DNA of 64,000 nt from Bacillota bacterium. GTDB taxonomy: Bacteria; Bacillota; Clostridia; Christensenellales; SZUA-584. The stretch covers positions 1-64,000 of the forward strand of contig JAEWRI010000032.1 of NCBI GenBank assembly GCA_023460085.1, given 5' to 3'. The notes beneath the pieces are model-generated. The model made no database searches and had not been told where the DNA came from. It worked only from the letters and a program-made list of their open reading frames with translations. Position 1 is the stretch's first letter; each line of letters begins with the position of its first letter. Below, one piece after another: positions 51,529 through 60,718 of the stretch. The position numbers were made by a program, and so were the translations under genes.

Positions 51529-51912
51529 ATGGTTCTTACCGAGGTGGTCCGCCAATTCTGGATGGATATCTGCAACCAGCGATGGAGTGCCCTTTCGACA
51601 TATTTTCACGCCGATGCGGTGATTCGCTGGCACAACACGAACGAGCAGTTCACGGTAAACGAGTTCATACGAATCAACGAGGCGTATCCGGGAGACTGGC
51701 TGACGGACATTGTCAGGGTGGAAAGCACGGGCAATTCCGTTATCACCGCAGTGCGGGTATATCAGGAAAACGCGCCGCTCTCGTTTCATGCCGTATCGTT
51801 CTTTGAATTTCGCGGCAGCCGTATCGCGGCGCTGGACGAATACTGGGGCGCCGACGAAAAAGCGCCGCAATGGCGGCTGGATCAGCGTATCGGCAGCGCT
51901 ATCCCCGAATAA
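51529..51912 (+). CDS. NTF2-like (SnoaL-type) small protein
   Basis: A 127-residue protein with the cone-shaped alpha-beta fold of the NTF2/SnoaL group: VVRQFWMDICNQRW, FHADAVIRWHNTNEQFT, then strand pairs and IAALDEYWGAD. Members bind small hydrophobic molecules or act as isomerases; no activity can be assigned. GGGAGG precedes ATG 51529. It follows the FMN reductase by 14 bases in one operon. Confidence 0.82.
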   Translation: MVLTEVVRQFWMDICNQRWSALSTYFHADAVIRWHNTNEQFTVNEFIRINEAYPGDWLTDIVRVESTGNSVITAVRVYQENAPLSFHAVSFFEFRGSRIAALDEYWGADEKAPQWRLDQRIGSAIPE

Positions 51913-51919
51913 CGCAGTA

Positions 51920-51943
51920 AAGCGGCGGCGCTCACCGCCGCTT
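51920..51943. terminator. Bidirectional terminator
   Basis: AAGCGGCGG-cgctca-CCGCCGCTT, a perfect 9-bp stem between convergent genes, overlapping the luxC-like stop codon. The U-tracts are short. Confidence 0.6.
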
Positions 51944-53201
51944 ATTCGTACTCACAGGAGGTTATCTTCGCATATCGCCGCAGAGAGAATTCTCCGTCGT
52001 GCGGCATGCCGCAGTAGCCTTCCGACATGCTCTTGCCATCGGTGACTCGCACGATGCCCGCCCGAAACAGCAGCGATTCCAGCGGCGCGCGCTCTGTATC
52101 CGCGCACAGCAGCGCCGCGGTATGCAAGCGGCTTTTGTGAGGAGTCAACTCCTCCAGCAGACGGGCGCGCGGCAGCGGCTTCACCCAGCAAACGCGGTTC
52201 ATATACGAAAGCTCCAGGCGGCTGTCGGCGCTGGCTATCACCCCGCAGCCCTTTCCCCGGAACACCGACTTTCCATTGGCCACCGCTTCCAGCGCCTCCG
52301 TATACAGCTCCAGCGTGCGCCGCGCGGCCGCACGAATATCTTCCCCGGCAGGCATAGCCCCCGACTGCGCCTCCAGCAGGTGCGCAAACCGTTCCGCCAG
52401 CTTCACCGCGTCCGCGTAATTCCCGTCCACGAAAAGTCCCTGACAGGAAGTACACAGCCGCTGTTCCGTATCGCAGAGGTTGTATGCCACGCCCGCGAGC
52501 GCCTCGTCCGCCGCCCCGCCGGCTGTCACGTACGCGAAGCTCAGCTTGTGGCCCCATTCAACAATCCGCACATTGGGCGGAGCCAGCGCGCGTACCGCGC
52601 TGACAGCGGCATCGCCGCCCCAGACCACTACGGCATCGGCCACCGCCGCGAGGGTCTTCATGGTATCCGTATCCTCTGAGGGGCAGCCGGTGATATAGAC
52701 ATAATCCGCGATGGCGGGCTCCAGAGCGGCCAGCTCCTGCAGCAGCATCACGGACAGCACGTCTCCCCCGCCGGGCAGCTTCAGTACGTTGATGTTGCCC
52801 GTCAGCAGCCCCTCCAGCACGCTGTATGCCGGGAGCGCGTCCGCATTGCCTGCCGCAACATGCAGCAGCACGCCCAGCGGCTTCCATTCCTGTCGTACCC
52901 GCCTTTCCGTTCCGTACGGTTTAAAGCGTCCGGTGGGCAGCGTCCCCAGCTCGCGCGACAGCCTCTCCTCCAAATACCCGCGAGACAGCGTCTGCCGCGC
53001 CGTTTCCAGCTCGCGGCGCGCCCGGGCTTGCGGCATGCCCAGCGCCGTCAGCGTGGGCAGAAGCTCCGCTTCATCCAATTTCCCGGACAGCGCGTCACAC
53101 GCGGCGATAACGGCCTCGGGCGAAAGCGCGGGACCCGACAACGTCCTCAGTATCCGCCGCTGAAGCTCTTCTATATCCGGCTTGCTCTCCGGGCGTATCA
53201 T
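51942..53201 (-). CDS. luxC: LuxC-like acyl-CoA/acyl-protein reductase
   Basis: A 419-residue protein of the LuxC family, which reduces activated fatty acyl groups to aldehydes with NADPH. Visible are HVAAGNADALPAYSVLEG, VYITGCPSEDTD, the nucleotide region VVVWGGDAAV and the likely active-site cysteine in EQRLCTSCQG (Cys250 or Cys253). The partner LuxE-like gene lies directly upstream and overlaps it by four bases. No luciferase genes (luxAB) are present, so the aldehyde must serve another purpose. Confidence 0.88.
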   Translation of the reverse strand: MIRPESKPDIEELQRRILRTLSGPALSPEAVIAACDALSGKLDEAELLPTLTALGMPQARARRELETARQTLSRGYLEERLSRELGTLPTGRFKPYGTERRVRQEWKPLGVLLHVAAGNADALPAYSVLEGLLTGNINVLKLPGGGDVLSVMLLQELAALEPAIADYVYITGCPSEDTDTMKTLAAVADAVVVWGGDAAVSAVRALAPPNVRIVEWGHKLSFAYVTAGGAADEALAGVAYNLCDTEQRLCTSCQGLFVDGNYADAVKLAERFAHLLEAQSGAMPAGEDIRAAARRTLELYTEALEAVANGKSVFRGKGCGVIASADSRLELSYMNRVCWVKPLPRARLLEELTPHKSRLHTAALLCADTERAPLESLLFRAGIVRVTDGKSMSEGYCGMPHDGEFSLRRYAKITSCEYE

Positions 53202-54316
53202 AGTGCCTCACCTCCCAGCCTCTCCGCCGCGCCCGCGGCACACGTCTGGATATGCCGCTCTCCCGCACGGCCCATCAGTTCAAAATATGGCGTGCGCGCT
53301 CCGCAGCCGCACGCGCTGCCGTCATAAAGCGCCGCCAAGTCGTCCGTCATCACGCTCACCAGCGGCATGCTGTACACAAGCGGCGTCACAAAGCTCAGCA
53401 GCCCGGTTTGCCTCATCGGCAGCGGTTCCAGCGTGTTCACGTCCCGGATGATGACCCGGCTGTACGCGGGCACATGAAAATGCCCGTTTTGGCACCGGCA
53501 GTAGGGTATCGGGTGCTCCACGGCGCTGAAGAATTCAAGGCAGTTCTCGCGCCGGATTCCGAGCCTCTCGTCTATCAGCGCATAAAAGCGGTCCCGGTCC
53601 ACCTCCTGATGGTCCATGTGTTTCCAGCCTCCGCCCAGTATGACCTTTGATGATTGGTTCAGCCGGAACGAGATACCCTGCTCGCGCAGCGCCTCCGCCA
53701 ATCGGTACATCAGATAGGGAAACCCGACGAAACGCACCGGAAAGTGCTGCTTCTCATATCTGCGCAGCGCGTCCACGACACCCTCCAGATTGGGCGTGTA
53801 TCCGCTTCCCGTATCCTTCAGCGCGTATTCGCGGTGGAGCGCGGGGGCCAGCCGCGTCGCGCCGAATGCCGTCTTGACGGCGCCCATGCGGTTATGCCCG
53901 CTCGGCTCGTACCCCAGCACGATATAGTTCGCGGGCCAGGCGGAGATGAGCCTGTGGTACGAAAAGAAGCGCCACACCATCGCGAGGCCGTAAAAGAAGC
54001 TGCGCCTGTCGAAGCCGACGACGCTGTGCGCTCCCGTGGTGCCGGACGAGGTTGCCCAAAGCCGGATATCCTTCTCCGGCATCGAAAGCAGCCGGTTTCG
54101 TTTGAAATACGGCGTCGGGATAACCGGTATCCGGCAAAGGTCTGCTTCCGTACGCAGCATTTCCGGCTGAAGCCCCTGCGCCTTCAGCAGCCCCGCATAC
54201 TCCGCGCAGTGCGCCGCCTGAAACCGGATGTTGTCTCTTACCGCCTCGACAAAAAGCGCGCTTGAAACGCGATAGGGATCCTTCTGAAAGAACAGCTTTC
54301 CTCTGCAATCCAACAA
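53198..54316 (-). CDS. luxE: LuxE-like acyl-protein synthetase
   Basis: A protein of about 372 residues of the LuxE acyl-protein synthetase family. It activates a fatty acid as acyl-AMP (LWATSSGTTGAHS), moves it to a Cys and hands it to LuxC. Conserved parts include VIPTPYFKRN, LGGGWKHMD, CLEFFSAVEHP and CRCQNGHFHVPAY; a candidate acceptor Cys lies in DGSACGCGARTP. The apparent ATG at 54376 lies in the upstream gene's terminator stem. TTG 54316, or 54313, after AGGAGA is the likely start. Confidence 0.85.
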   Translation of the reverse strand: MLDCRGKLFFQKDPYRVSSALFVEAVRDNIRFQAAHCAEYAGLLKAQGLQPEMLRTEADLCRIPVIPTPYFKRNRLLSMPEKDIRLWATSSGTTGAHSVVGFDRRSFFYGLAMVWRFFSYHRLISAWPANYIVLGYEPSGHNRMGAVKTAFGATRLAPALHREYALKDTGSGYTPNLEGVVDALRRYEKQHFPVRFVGFPYLMYRLAEALREQGISFRLNQSSKVILGGGWKHMDHQEVDRDRFYALIDERLGIRRENCLEFFSAVEHPIPYCRCQNGHFHVPAYSRVIIRDVNTLEPLPMRQTGLLSFVTPLVYSMPLVSVMTDDLAALYDGSACGCGARTPYFELMGRAGERHIQTCAAGAAERLGGEAL

Positions 54317-54343
54317 CCTGTCTCCTTTTTCGTTCCGGGAAAA

Positions 54344-54371
54344 TAAAAAAGGGCTGCGCAAGCAACCCTTT
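54344..54371 (-). terminator. Terminator after the thioesterase gene
   Basis: AAAGGGTTGC-ttgc-GCAGCCCTTT followed by TTTTA on the minus strand; a 10-bp stem with one G-U pair. It separates the mtrB-thioesterase operon from luxE-luxC, or attenuates readthrough. Confidence 0.8.
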
Positions 54372-54379
54372 GTCATCCG

Positions 54380-54790
54380 TTATTCCTCACCCATCATTGC
54401 GTACAGCCGCGGCACCACCTTTTTCAGCGAATGCGGACGGAAGTTCTTGTCTACGAACACATGCTCCGTCTGCCCTTTGGCGATGAGCTTGGCATCCTTC
54501 TCGCACATCACCTCATACGCGAAGCGAATCTTGATGGAGCTTGCGTCTGCCACCGATACGCGCACCGTCAGCTCGTCGTTGTAGAGCGCCGGATGATGGT
54601 ATTCGCAGCGATCCGACAGCGGTGCGAAAAAGTAACCCAAATCCTCGATTTCCTTATAGCTCATGCCGCAGCGCCGAATCAGCTCTTCCAGCGCGACGTC
54701 GAACCAGTTGAGATAGTGCGCGTGATGCGCAAAGCCCTGTCTGCCCACTTCGGAATACCGCACACGTATTTTGCAATCCACCGAAACCAT
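54380..54790 (-). CDS. Acyl-CoA thioesterase, hot-dog fold (YbgC/4HBT)
   Basis: A 136-residue thioesterase. RYSEVGRQGFAHHAHYLNWFD is the family's active-site region (the usual Asp is replaced by Glu in RYSEVG); FFAPLSDRCEYHHPALYND follows. It hydrolyses acyl-CoA or acyl-ACP thioesters. It sits just before luxE-luxC, where it could release the free fatty acid that LuxE activates, the role LuxD plays in luminous bacteria. That link is inference, since a terminator lies between them. Confidence 0.85.
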   Translation of the reverse strand: MVSVDCKIRVRYSEVGRQGFAHHAHYLNWFDVALEELIRRCGMSYKEIEDLGYFFAPLSDRCEYHHPALYNDELTVRVSVADASSIKIRFAYEVMCEKDAKLIAKGQTEHVFVDKNFRPHSLKKVVPRLYAMMGEE

Positions 54791-54807
54791 GATGCGCCCC
54801 CCTATCT

Positions 54808-55005
54808 TTAAAACCCGTTTTCCACGAGTATTTCTCTGGCCGCGTCGGCTTCCGACTGAAGTACCAGCACCTCAATCGTATCGCCGTTGGTCTGCGCCTT
54901 GGCGGAAACGTTGCGCAGCTTGACGAGTATGCCTTCCTCCTCAAGCGATCTTAGCATTTGCGCCGCCTTTTTGGCGGAACCGGCCATGCCCACCACCATC
55001 CACAT
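54808..55005 (-). CDS. Small protein of unknown function next to mtrB
   Basis: A 65-residue protein with a beta-alpha-beta-like pattern: VVGMAGSAKKAAQMLRSLEEEGILVKL, with the rest VSAKAQ, IEVLVLQSEADAAREIL. In plain terms a small ACT- or DUF2007-like fold is possible. It has no Cys, so it is not the zinc protein anti-TRAP. GGAGG precedes ATG 55005. It lies between mtrB and the thioesterase. Confidence 0.7.
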   Translation of the reverse strand: MWMVVGMAGSAKKAAQMLRSLEEEGILVKLRNVSAKAQTNGDTIEVLVLQSEADAAREILVENGF

Positions 55006-55019
55006 ACGCGCCTCCCGGA

Positions 55020-55268
55020 TTATGGTTCCGTTTTTCCGGAATACACCGTACCGTATGCGGAGATGACCTGCGCCTTGCCGCGAATCTTGATCGCCGAAGT
55101 GTTTTCGGTGAACTGCGCGATCATCACCTCTCCCGCGTCCAGCTTCTCGGTGTGGTGAAAGCGCGTATCACGGCCGCGCGTCATGCCGATGATATTGACG
55201 CCGTCCTCCAGCGCCTTGATGATCACATAGTCCTGAGAATATTCATTGGGCTCGTGGTTTGTATCCAT
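55020..55268 (-). CDS. mtrB: trp RNA-binding attenuation protein (TRAP)
   Basis: An 82-residue TRAP subunit, closely like Bacillus MtrB: DYVIIKALEDGVNIIGMTRG, FHHTEKLDAGEVMIAQFTE and the RNA-binding AIKIRGKAQV. Eleven subunits form a ring that binds G/UAG repeats in trp leader RNA when tryptophan is bound. No trp gene is in the window, so the target is elsewhere. RBS TGGAGA precedes ATG 55268, and it has its own promoter. Confidence 0.96.
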   Translation of the reverse strand: MDTNHEPNEYSQDYVIIKALEDGVNIIGMTRGRDTRFHHTEKLDAGEVMIAQFTENTSAIKIRGKAQVISAYGTVYSGKTEP

Positions 55269-55292
55269 ACGCGAATCTCCATTTCTATCGTT

Positions 55293-55321
55293 ATTCTACC
55301 ACACTTCCGGTCCGCCTACAA
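55293..55321 (-). promoter_or_regulatory. Promoter of mtrB
   Basis: TTGTAG (55321-55316), 17-base spacer, TAGAAT (55298-55293) on the minus strand, between recQ and mtrB. Confidence 0.65.
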
Positions 55322-55343
55322 TAGAATTCCGGCCACGTGAGCG

Positions 55344-57173
55344 TTAATCCGCGCATCGGCGGATAACCTCCAGGAACGCCCTGCCGTAGCGGTCCAGCTT
55401 TGCCTGTCCTACCCCGGATACCTCCAGAAACTCCGCCGTGCTGCGGGGTTTCCTGCGGCACATGTCGCGCAGCGCAGCGTCCGAGAATACCACAAACGCG
55501 GGGACGCCGCTCTTTTCCGCAATGCCCGAACGCAGCTTTTTGAGCGCCGCGAAGAGCTCGCCGTCCGCAGCCGCCACCGTCGCTTGGGCCGTCCCAGTCC
55601 GTGTCTTCGTCTGCGTCCTCTCCTTCAGTCGCTTCACGACGACGCGCCGCCTGCCCTCCAGCACCTCGCGCGCCTCCGGCTTCAGCTTCAGCACCGGATA
55701 CTCGCCCTCGCTCTGACAAAGCAGTCCCTCCCGCTCCAACTGGCGCAGCACATCGCGCAGCAAACCCGCGTCCTCGCGTTTCAGCGTGCCGCAGGTCTGA
55801 ATGCCGTCGAGCCGGAGGCGCAGCACCCTTTCGCTTCGGCTTCCGCGCGCCACGTCGATAACCGTGCCCGCGCCATAACGCTGCCCGGTCAAACGGATTG
55901 TATCCAGCAGCAGCCGCGCGGCCTCGGTAACGTCCGTTTCCTCCGTATCCGCGCGGCAGCTTCCGCAGTTCCCGCAGCGTCCTTCCGCGGTTTCGCCAAA
56001 GTAGCCCAGCAGCGCCGCGCGCAGGCATTCCACGGTATGACAGTACATCGTCATGCGTTTCAGACGCTCGCGCTCCTTCTCCTGCACCTGCGCCAGTGTT
56101 TCGGCGTCCAGCTCGGACTGTTCGCCGCTCTTCTCGATCAGGAACTGCTGCGTGATCACATCCTGACCGCTGTAGAGCAATATGCACTCCGCGGAGCTCC
56201 CGTCCCGGCCCGCGCGCCCGGCTTCCTGATAATAGCTTTCGATGTCCTTGGGCATGTTGTAGTGGATGACGAACGAGACGTTGCCCTTATCGATGCCCAT
56301 ACCGAAGGCGTTGGTCGCCACCATCAGCGGCTTGCGGTCATACAGAAAATCCTCCTGATTGGCGGTCCGCTCCGCGCCCTCCAGCCCGGCGTGATAGCGC
56401 GTCGCGCCGTAGCCCAGCCGGCATAAGCGATCACAGACCTCCTCCACCGCCTTGCGCGTGGCGCAGTATATGATGCCGCTTTTGCCCGGATTGGCTTTCA
56501 GATACGCGATGGCGGCGGCAAACTTGTCCCTTGGATGCTGTACCTCAAAATAGAGGTTCGGACGGTCAAAGCCCGTCACCAGCACGAGGGGATCGCGCAG
56601 CCCCAGCAGGCCGAGAATATCATCACGCACACGGCACGTGGCCGTGGCGGTAAATGCCGCAACGGCAGGTCTTTCGGGCAGCAGGCGGATAAAGCGTTCC
56701 ACCTCCAGGTAAGCCGGACGGAAGTTCTGCCCCCACTGAGAGACGCAATGCGCCTCGTCCACGGCTAGCAGTGAAATATGCGCCTGCTGCGCGAAACGCA
56801 GAAAGCCGGGAGTATGCAGCCGCTCCGGCGCGACGTAGATGATCTTGTATTTCCCCTCGCACGCATTGGAAAGCGCCTTCGCCATCTGCGCGGGCGTCAG
56901 CGAGGAGTTAAAATAAGCGGCGGGCACGCCGCCCTCCACCATGGACTGCACCTGATCCTTCATCAGCGAAATCAGCGGGGACACGACGAGTGTGATGCCC
57001 GGAAGCATCAGCGCGGGGATCTGAAAGCACAGCGATTTTCCCGCACCCGTCGGCATGATGCCGAGCGCGTCGCGCCCGGAGAGTATGGCGTCAATTAATT
57101 CCTCCTGTCCCGGATGAAAGGAGGAATAGCCGAAAACCTGCTTTAAAACCGCTTCCTTGCGCATGGGCGTCAC
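55344..57173 (-). CDS. recQ: RecQ-family DNA helicase
   Basis: A 609-residue 3'-5' DNA helicase. Walker A is MPTGAGKSLCFQIP, the DExH box VDEAHCVSQWGQNF, motif VI QEAGRAGRDG. A zinc-binding set (CHTVECLRAALL with CGNCGSC), a winged helix and a C-terminal HRDC domain (EFLEVSGVGQAKLDRYG) complete the family order. GTG 57173 overlaps the dnaE stop (GTGA); ATG 57164 is an alternative. Coupled to dnaE, it likely serves replication repair. Confidence 0.95.
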   Translation of the reverse strand: MTPMRKEAVLKQVFGYSSFHPGQEELIDAILSGRDALGIMPTGAGKSLCFQIPALMLPGITLVVSPLISLMKDQVQSMVEGGVPAAYFNSSLTPAQMAKALSNACEGKYKIIYVAPERLHTPGFLRFAQQAHISLLAVDEAHCVSQWGQNFRPAYLEVERFIRLLPERPAVAAFTATATCRVRDDILGLLGLRDPLVLVTGFDRPNLYFEVQHPRDKFAAAIAYLKANPGKSGIIYCATRKAVEEVCDRLCRLGYGATRYHAGLEGAERTANQEDFLYDRKPLMVATNAFGMGIDKGNVSFVIHYNMPKDIESYYQEAGRAGRDGSSAECILLYSGQDVITQQFLIEKSGEQSELDAETLAQVQEKERERLKRMTMYCHTVECLRAALLGYFGETAEGRCGNCGSCRADTEETDVTEAARLLLDTIRLTGQRYGAGTVIDVARGSRSERVLRLRLDGIQTCGTLKREDAGLLRDVLRQLEREGLLCQSEGEYPVLKLKPEAREVLEGRRRVVVKRLKERTQTKTRTGTAQATVAAADGELFAALKKLRSGIAEKSGVPAFVVFSDAALRDMCRRKPRSTAEFLEVSGVGQAKLDRYGRAFLEVIRRCAD

Positions 57174-60100
57174 TTGACCACCACGTTCTCGCTGCCAAAG
57201 GCGGCGGTCAAGCTGCCGACGAGCGCGGCGCTCAGCGTGACGCGCAGGCCGTTGCTCGTACGGAATTTCTCGCCCGTGGCCTCCACCGCCACAGAGACCG
57301 GCTCCATTCCCGGCGAGGTCTGCAGTATGCGGCGCAGCCTGTCGGTATCGTCCCCCATGTCCTTCGGAATACGCACGTAGAGCTTGCGGCCCTGATACTG
57401 GGCGTCCTCGCGCACGTAGGGCATCACGCTCTCCACGAGCAGCTGCGGCACCTCGTCCTCGCGCAAATCCACGCGGCCCGATACGCGCACGATGGTATCG
57501 TCCACCAGCAGCGCCTCACACTTCTGGTAGACGCTCGGGAAGATGACGATCTCGATCATGCCGTAGAGATCCTCCAGCAGGGCGTTCGCCATCAGCTTCT
57601 TCTGCTTGGTGGATCGCTTTCTCACGCCGCTCAGTATGCCGACAAGGTCGACCAGCCGGGACTCAAAGTAGCGCGCGGAATTGACGTCGTCCGCTGCCGA
57701 CAGGATTTTATAGATGTTGACCTCCCGCCCGTCCAGATCGCTCTTATACTTGTCCATCGGATGGCCGGAGAGGTATACGCCCGTGGCCACCTTCTCCATG
57801 GCCAGCAGCTTGTCCTTGGAGTATTCCGGTACGCTGGGATAGTCGTCCTGGTCTCCGCCTCCCGCATCGGGCTGCGAGTCGAACAGCGACACCTGTCCGT
57901 CGAGATTGCGGCGGCTGGAGTCCTGCGCGGCCTTCAGCACGCGCTCGCTCACGGACATCAGCTGCGCGCGCGTCAGCCCGAGGCTGTCGAAGCAGCCCGC
58001 GAGTACGAGACCCTCCAGCATCTTCTTGTTGACGCTCGCCGACGTGCGGTTGATAAAGCTGCGGAAGCTCTTGTACGTGCCCTTGCTGCGCTCCGAGACG
58101 ATATCCTCCGCGGCGCGTCCTACATCCCGGATGGCCGCGAAGCCGAAACGGATGGCGTCCCCCTCCACCGAGAACAGGTACTTCGATTTATTGATATCGG
58201 GCGTCAGCACGCGGATGCCCACGCTCGTGCAATACTGGATATAGGCCGAGATCTTGTCCGCGCGTCCGATGAAGCTGTTGAGCAGCGCGGTCAGGTATTC
58301 CACCTTGTAGTAACATTTGAAATACGCCGTATAGTAGGCGATGGCGGCGTACGCGCACGCGTGTGATTTGTTGAACGCATACGCGGCAAAGTCCATCATC
58401 TGATCGAACAGCTTCTCTCCCACGGCGGCGGGAACCCCGCGCCTCACCGCGCCCTCCACGCCCGTCGCCTCGTCGCCCAGCAGAAACACGCGGCGTTCCT
58501 TCTCCATAACGTCCTTCTTCTTCTTGGCCATGGCGCGGCGAACAAGATCGCTGCGGCCCAGCGAATACCCCGCGAGAGAGCGCACGATTTCCATCACCTG
58601 CTCCTGATAGACGATGCAGCCGTACGTTTCGCCGAGTATGGGCTTCAGCAGCGGATGCGCATAGCTGATGCGCTCCGGGTGCGCCTTGGCTTCAAGGTAA
58701 GCCGGTATGGAATCCATCGGGCCGGGCCGGTAGAGCGATATGCCCACCATGATGTCGCCGAGATCCGTGGCGCGCAGCTTCTGCATCAGGCTGCGCATGC
58801 CCGCGCTTTCCAGCTGGAATATGCCGTCCGTATCGCCCGAAGCGATTAATGCGTACACCTTCGGGTCGTCGAATTTGAGCTTTTCGAGATGTATCTCAAC
58901 ACCGCGGTTCTCCAGCACCATCTCCATGGTGTTGCGCAGCACCGTAAGGTTGCGGAGCCCTAAGAAGTCCATCTTCAGCAGGCCGAGATTCTCCAGCGTG
59001 CCCATCGGAAACTGTGTGATCACGCTGCCGTCGCGCGGGTTGATCTGCAGGGGTACGTACTCCGTAATGGGCAGCTTGGATATCACCACGCCCGCCGCGT
59101 GCGTGGACGCATGGCGCGGTATGCCTTCCAGTTTCAGCGCGGTGTCGATGAGCCGCTTGGTATCCGCATTGGTCTGGTACTCAACCATCAGCTTGGGGTT
59201 CTCGTCCATCGCGCGCTTTATCGTCATATTCAGCGCAAAGGGCACCATCTTCGCGATGCGATCAGCGTCGGCCAGCGGTACGCGCAGCGCACGCGCCACG
59301 TCGCGGATGACCTGCTTTGCGCCCAGCGTGCCGAATGTAATGATCTGCGCCACACGATCGGAGCCGTACTTGCGCACGACGTAGTCGATGACCTCGCCGC
59401 GCCGCTCGATGCAGAAGTCGATGTCGATATCGGGCATGCTGACGCGCTCCGGGTTGAGGAAGCGTTCGAACAGCAGGTTGTATTCGATGGGGTCGACATC
59501 GGTGATGCGCAGCGCATAAGCCGCGAGGCTTCCTGCCGCGCTACCGCGCCCCGGGCCGACCATAATGCCGTTGTCGTGCGCGAACTTGATGAAGTCCCAC
59601 ACGATCAGGAAGTAATCCGTGAAGCCCATGCGGTCTATTACGCCAAGCTCAAAATCGAGGCGCTCCTTCAGCGCGGGCGTAACGACCTCGTAACGCCGTG
59701 CGAGGCCGTCTTCACAGAGCTGCTTCAGGTACGCCGGGTGATCCTGTCCGCCCGGCGTATCGAAAACCGGCAGATGCGTCGTGGAAAAATCCATCGTCAC
59801 GTCGCACCGGTCCGCAATGATCTGCGTATTGGAGATGGCCTCCGGAACGTGCGCAAACAGTGCCGCCATCTCTTCCGCGCTTTTCACGTAGAACTCGTCG
59901 GTGCCGAATTTCATGCGGCTTTCGTCGTCGATAAACGTGCGCGTCTGTATGCACAGCAGCACGTCCTGCGCCTCGGCATCCTCGCGGCGCGTGTAGTGTA
60001 CGTCGTTGGTGGCAACCAGCGGGATACCCAGCTTCTTCGACAGCGCGATGAGCTTGGTATTGACGATTTTTTGCTCCGGCAGCGAGTGATCCTGCAGCTC

Positions 60101-60610
60101 CAGAAAGAAGTCTTCGCCGAACATGCCGTGCAGCCGCTGTGCCAGCCGCTCCGCACCCGCGTCGTCGCCCGCCAGCAGCATGCGCGGGATATCGCCCACG
60201 AGGCACGCGGAAAGGCAGATGAGCCCGTCCTTATGCTGTTCCAGCGCGTCGTAATCAATGCGCGGCTTATGGTAGAATCCTTGTGTAAAGCCCAGTGACG
60301 AGAGGCGCATCAGGTTCTGATACCCCGCTCCGTTTTTCGCCAGCAGCACGAGGTGGGAGTACTCCTTCATCTCCTTGGTTTTGTCGGACAGCCGTCCCGG
60401 CGCAACGTATACCTCGCAGCCGAGTATGGGCTTAATCCCCGCTGCTGCGGCTTTCTTATAAAAATCGACAACGCCATACATCACGCCATGGTCGGTGATG
60501 GCGATGCTGCGCATGCCCAGTTCTTTCGCACGGTCAATTACGTCGCCGACACGCGCCGCGCCGTCGAGCAGGCTGTATTCGGTATGCAGATGCAGGTGGG
60601 TAAACTCCAT
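57170..60610 (-). CDS. dnaE: DNA polymerase III alpha subunit
   Basis: A 1146-residue replicative polymerase of the DnaE type. The PHP domain opens with FTHLHLHTEYSLLDG; the polymerase core has GPGRGSAAGSLAAYAL, SMPDIDIDFC (catalytic Asp residues) and AAGVVIS; a helix-hairpin-helix region and a C-terminal OB fold follow. ATG 60610 has GGAGG eight bases upstream, and the promoter lies at 60632-60660, so longer starts are excluded. Firmicutes also have PolC; this is the DnaE partner. Confidence 0.96.
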   Translation of the reverse strand: MEFTHLHLHTEYSLLDGAARVGDVIDRAKELGMRSIAITDHGVMYGVVDFYKKAAAAGIKPILGCEVYVAPGRLSDKTKEMKEYSHLVLLAKNGAGYQNLMRLSSLGFTQGFYHKPRIDYDALEQHKDGLICLSACLVGDIPRMLLAGDDAGAERLAQRLHGMFGEDFFLELQDHSLPEQKIVNTKLIALSKKLGIPLVATNDVHYTRREDAEAQDVLLCIQTRTFIDDESRMKFGTDEFYVKSAEEMAALFAHVPEAISNTQIIADRCDVTMDFSTTHLPVFDTPGGQDHPAYLKQLCEDGLARRYEVVTPALKERLDFELGVIDRMGFTDYFLIVWDFIKFAHDNGIMVGPGRGSAAGSLAAYALRITDVDPIEYNLLFERFLNPERVSMPDIDIDFCIERRGEVIDYVVRKYGSDRVAQIITFGTLGAKQVIRDVARALRVPLADADRIAKMVPFALNMTIKRAMDENPKLMVEYQTNADTKRLIDTALKLEGIPRHASTHAAGVVISKLPITEYVPLQINPRDGSVITQFPMGTLENLGLLKMDFLGLRNLTVLRNTMEMVLENRGVEIHLEKLKFDDPKVYALIASGDTDGIFQLESAGMRSLMQKLRATDLGDIMVGISLYRPGPMDSIPAYLEAKAHPERISYAHPLLKPILGETYGCIVYQEQVMEIVRSLAGYSLGRSDLVRRAMAKKKKDVMEKERRVFLLGDEATGVEGAVRRGVPAAVGEKLFDQMMDFAAYAFNKSHACAYAAIAYYTAYFKCYYKVEYLTALLNSFIGRADKISAYIQYCTSVGIRVLTPDINKSKYLFSVEGDAIRFGFAAIRDVGRAAEDIVSERSKGTYKSFRSFINRTSASVNKKMLEGLVLAGCFDSLGLTRAQLMSVSERVLKAAQDSSRRNLDGQVSLFDSQPDAGGGDQDDYPSVPEYSKDKLLAMEKVATGVYLSGHPMDKYKSDLDGREVNIYKILSAADDVNSARYFESRLVDLVGILSGVRKRSTKQKKLMANALLEDLYGMIEIVIFPSVYQKCEALLVDDTIVRVSGRVDLREDEVPQLLVESVMPYVREDAQYQGRKLYVRIPKDMGDDTDRLRRILQTSPGMEPVSVAVEATGEKFRTSNGLRVTLSAALVGSLTAAFGSENVVVK

Positions 60611-60631
60611 TCGCGTGGCCTCCATATGCCT

Positions 60632-60660
60632 ATCATACATGAAATCACCCGCGCATACAA
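60632..60660 (-). promoter_or_regulatory. Promoter of dnaE
   Basis: TTGTAT (60660-60655), 17-base spacer, TATGAT (60637-60632) on the minus strand, shortly before the ribosome site of dnaE. Confidence 0.65.
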
Positions 60661-60718
60661 ACCAATTTGCGGACAGCCGCCTATTTCCAAAGTTGCCCCA
60701 CACAAGCGCACCGGGCTG

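Noticed and set aside
54808..55005. Anti-TRAP (RtpA) next to mtrB
   Set aside because: Anti-TRAP has a DnaJ-like zinc site with four Cys; this protein has none.
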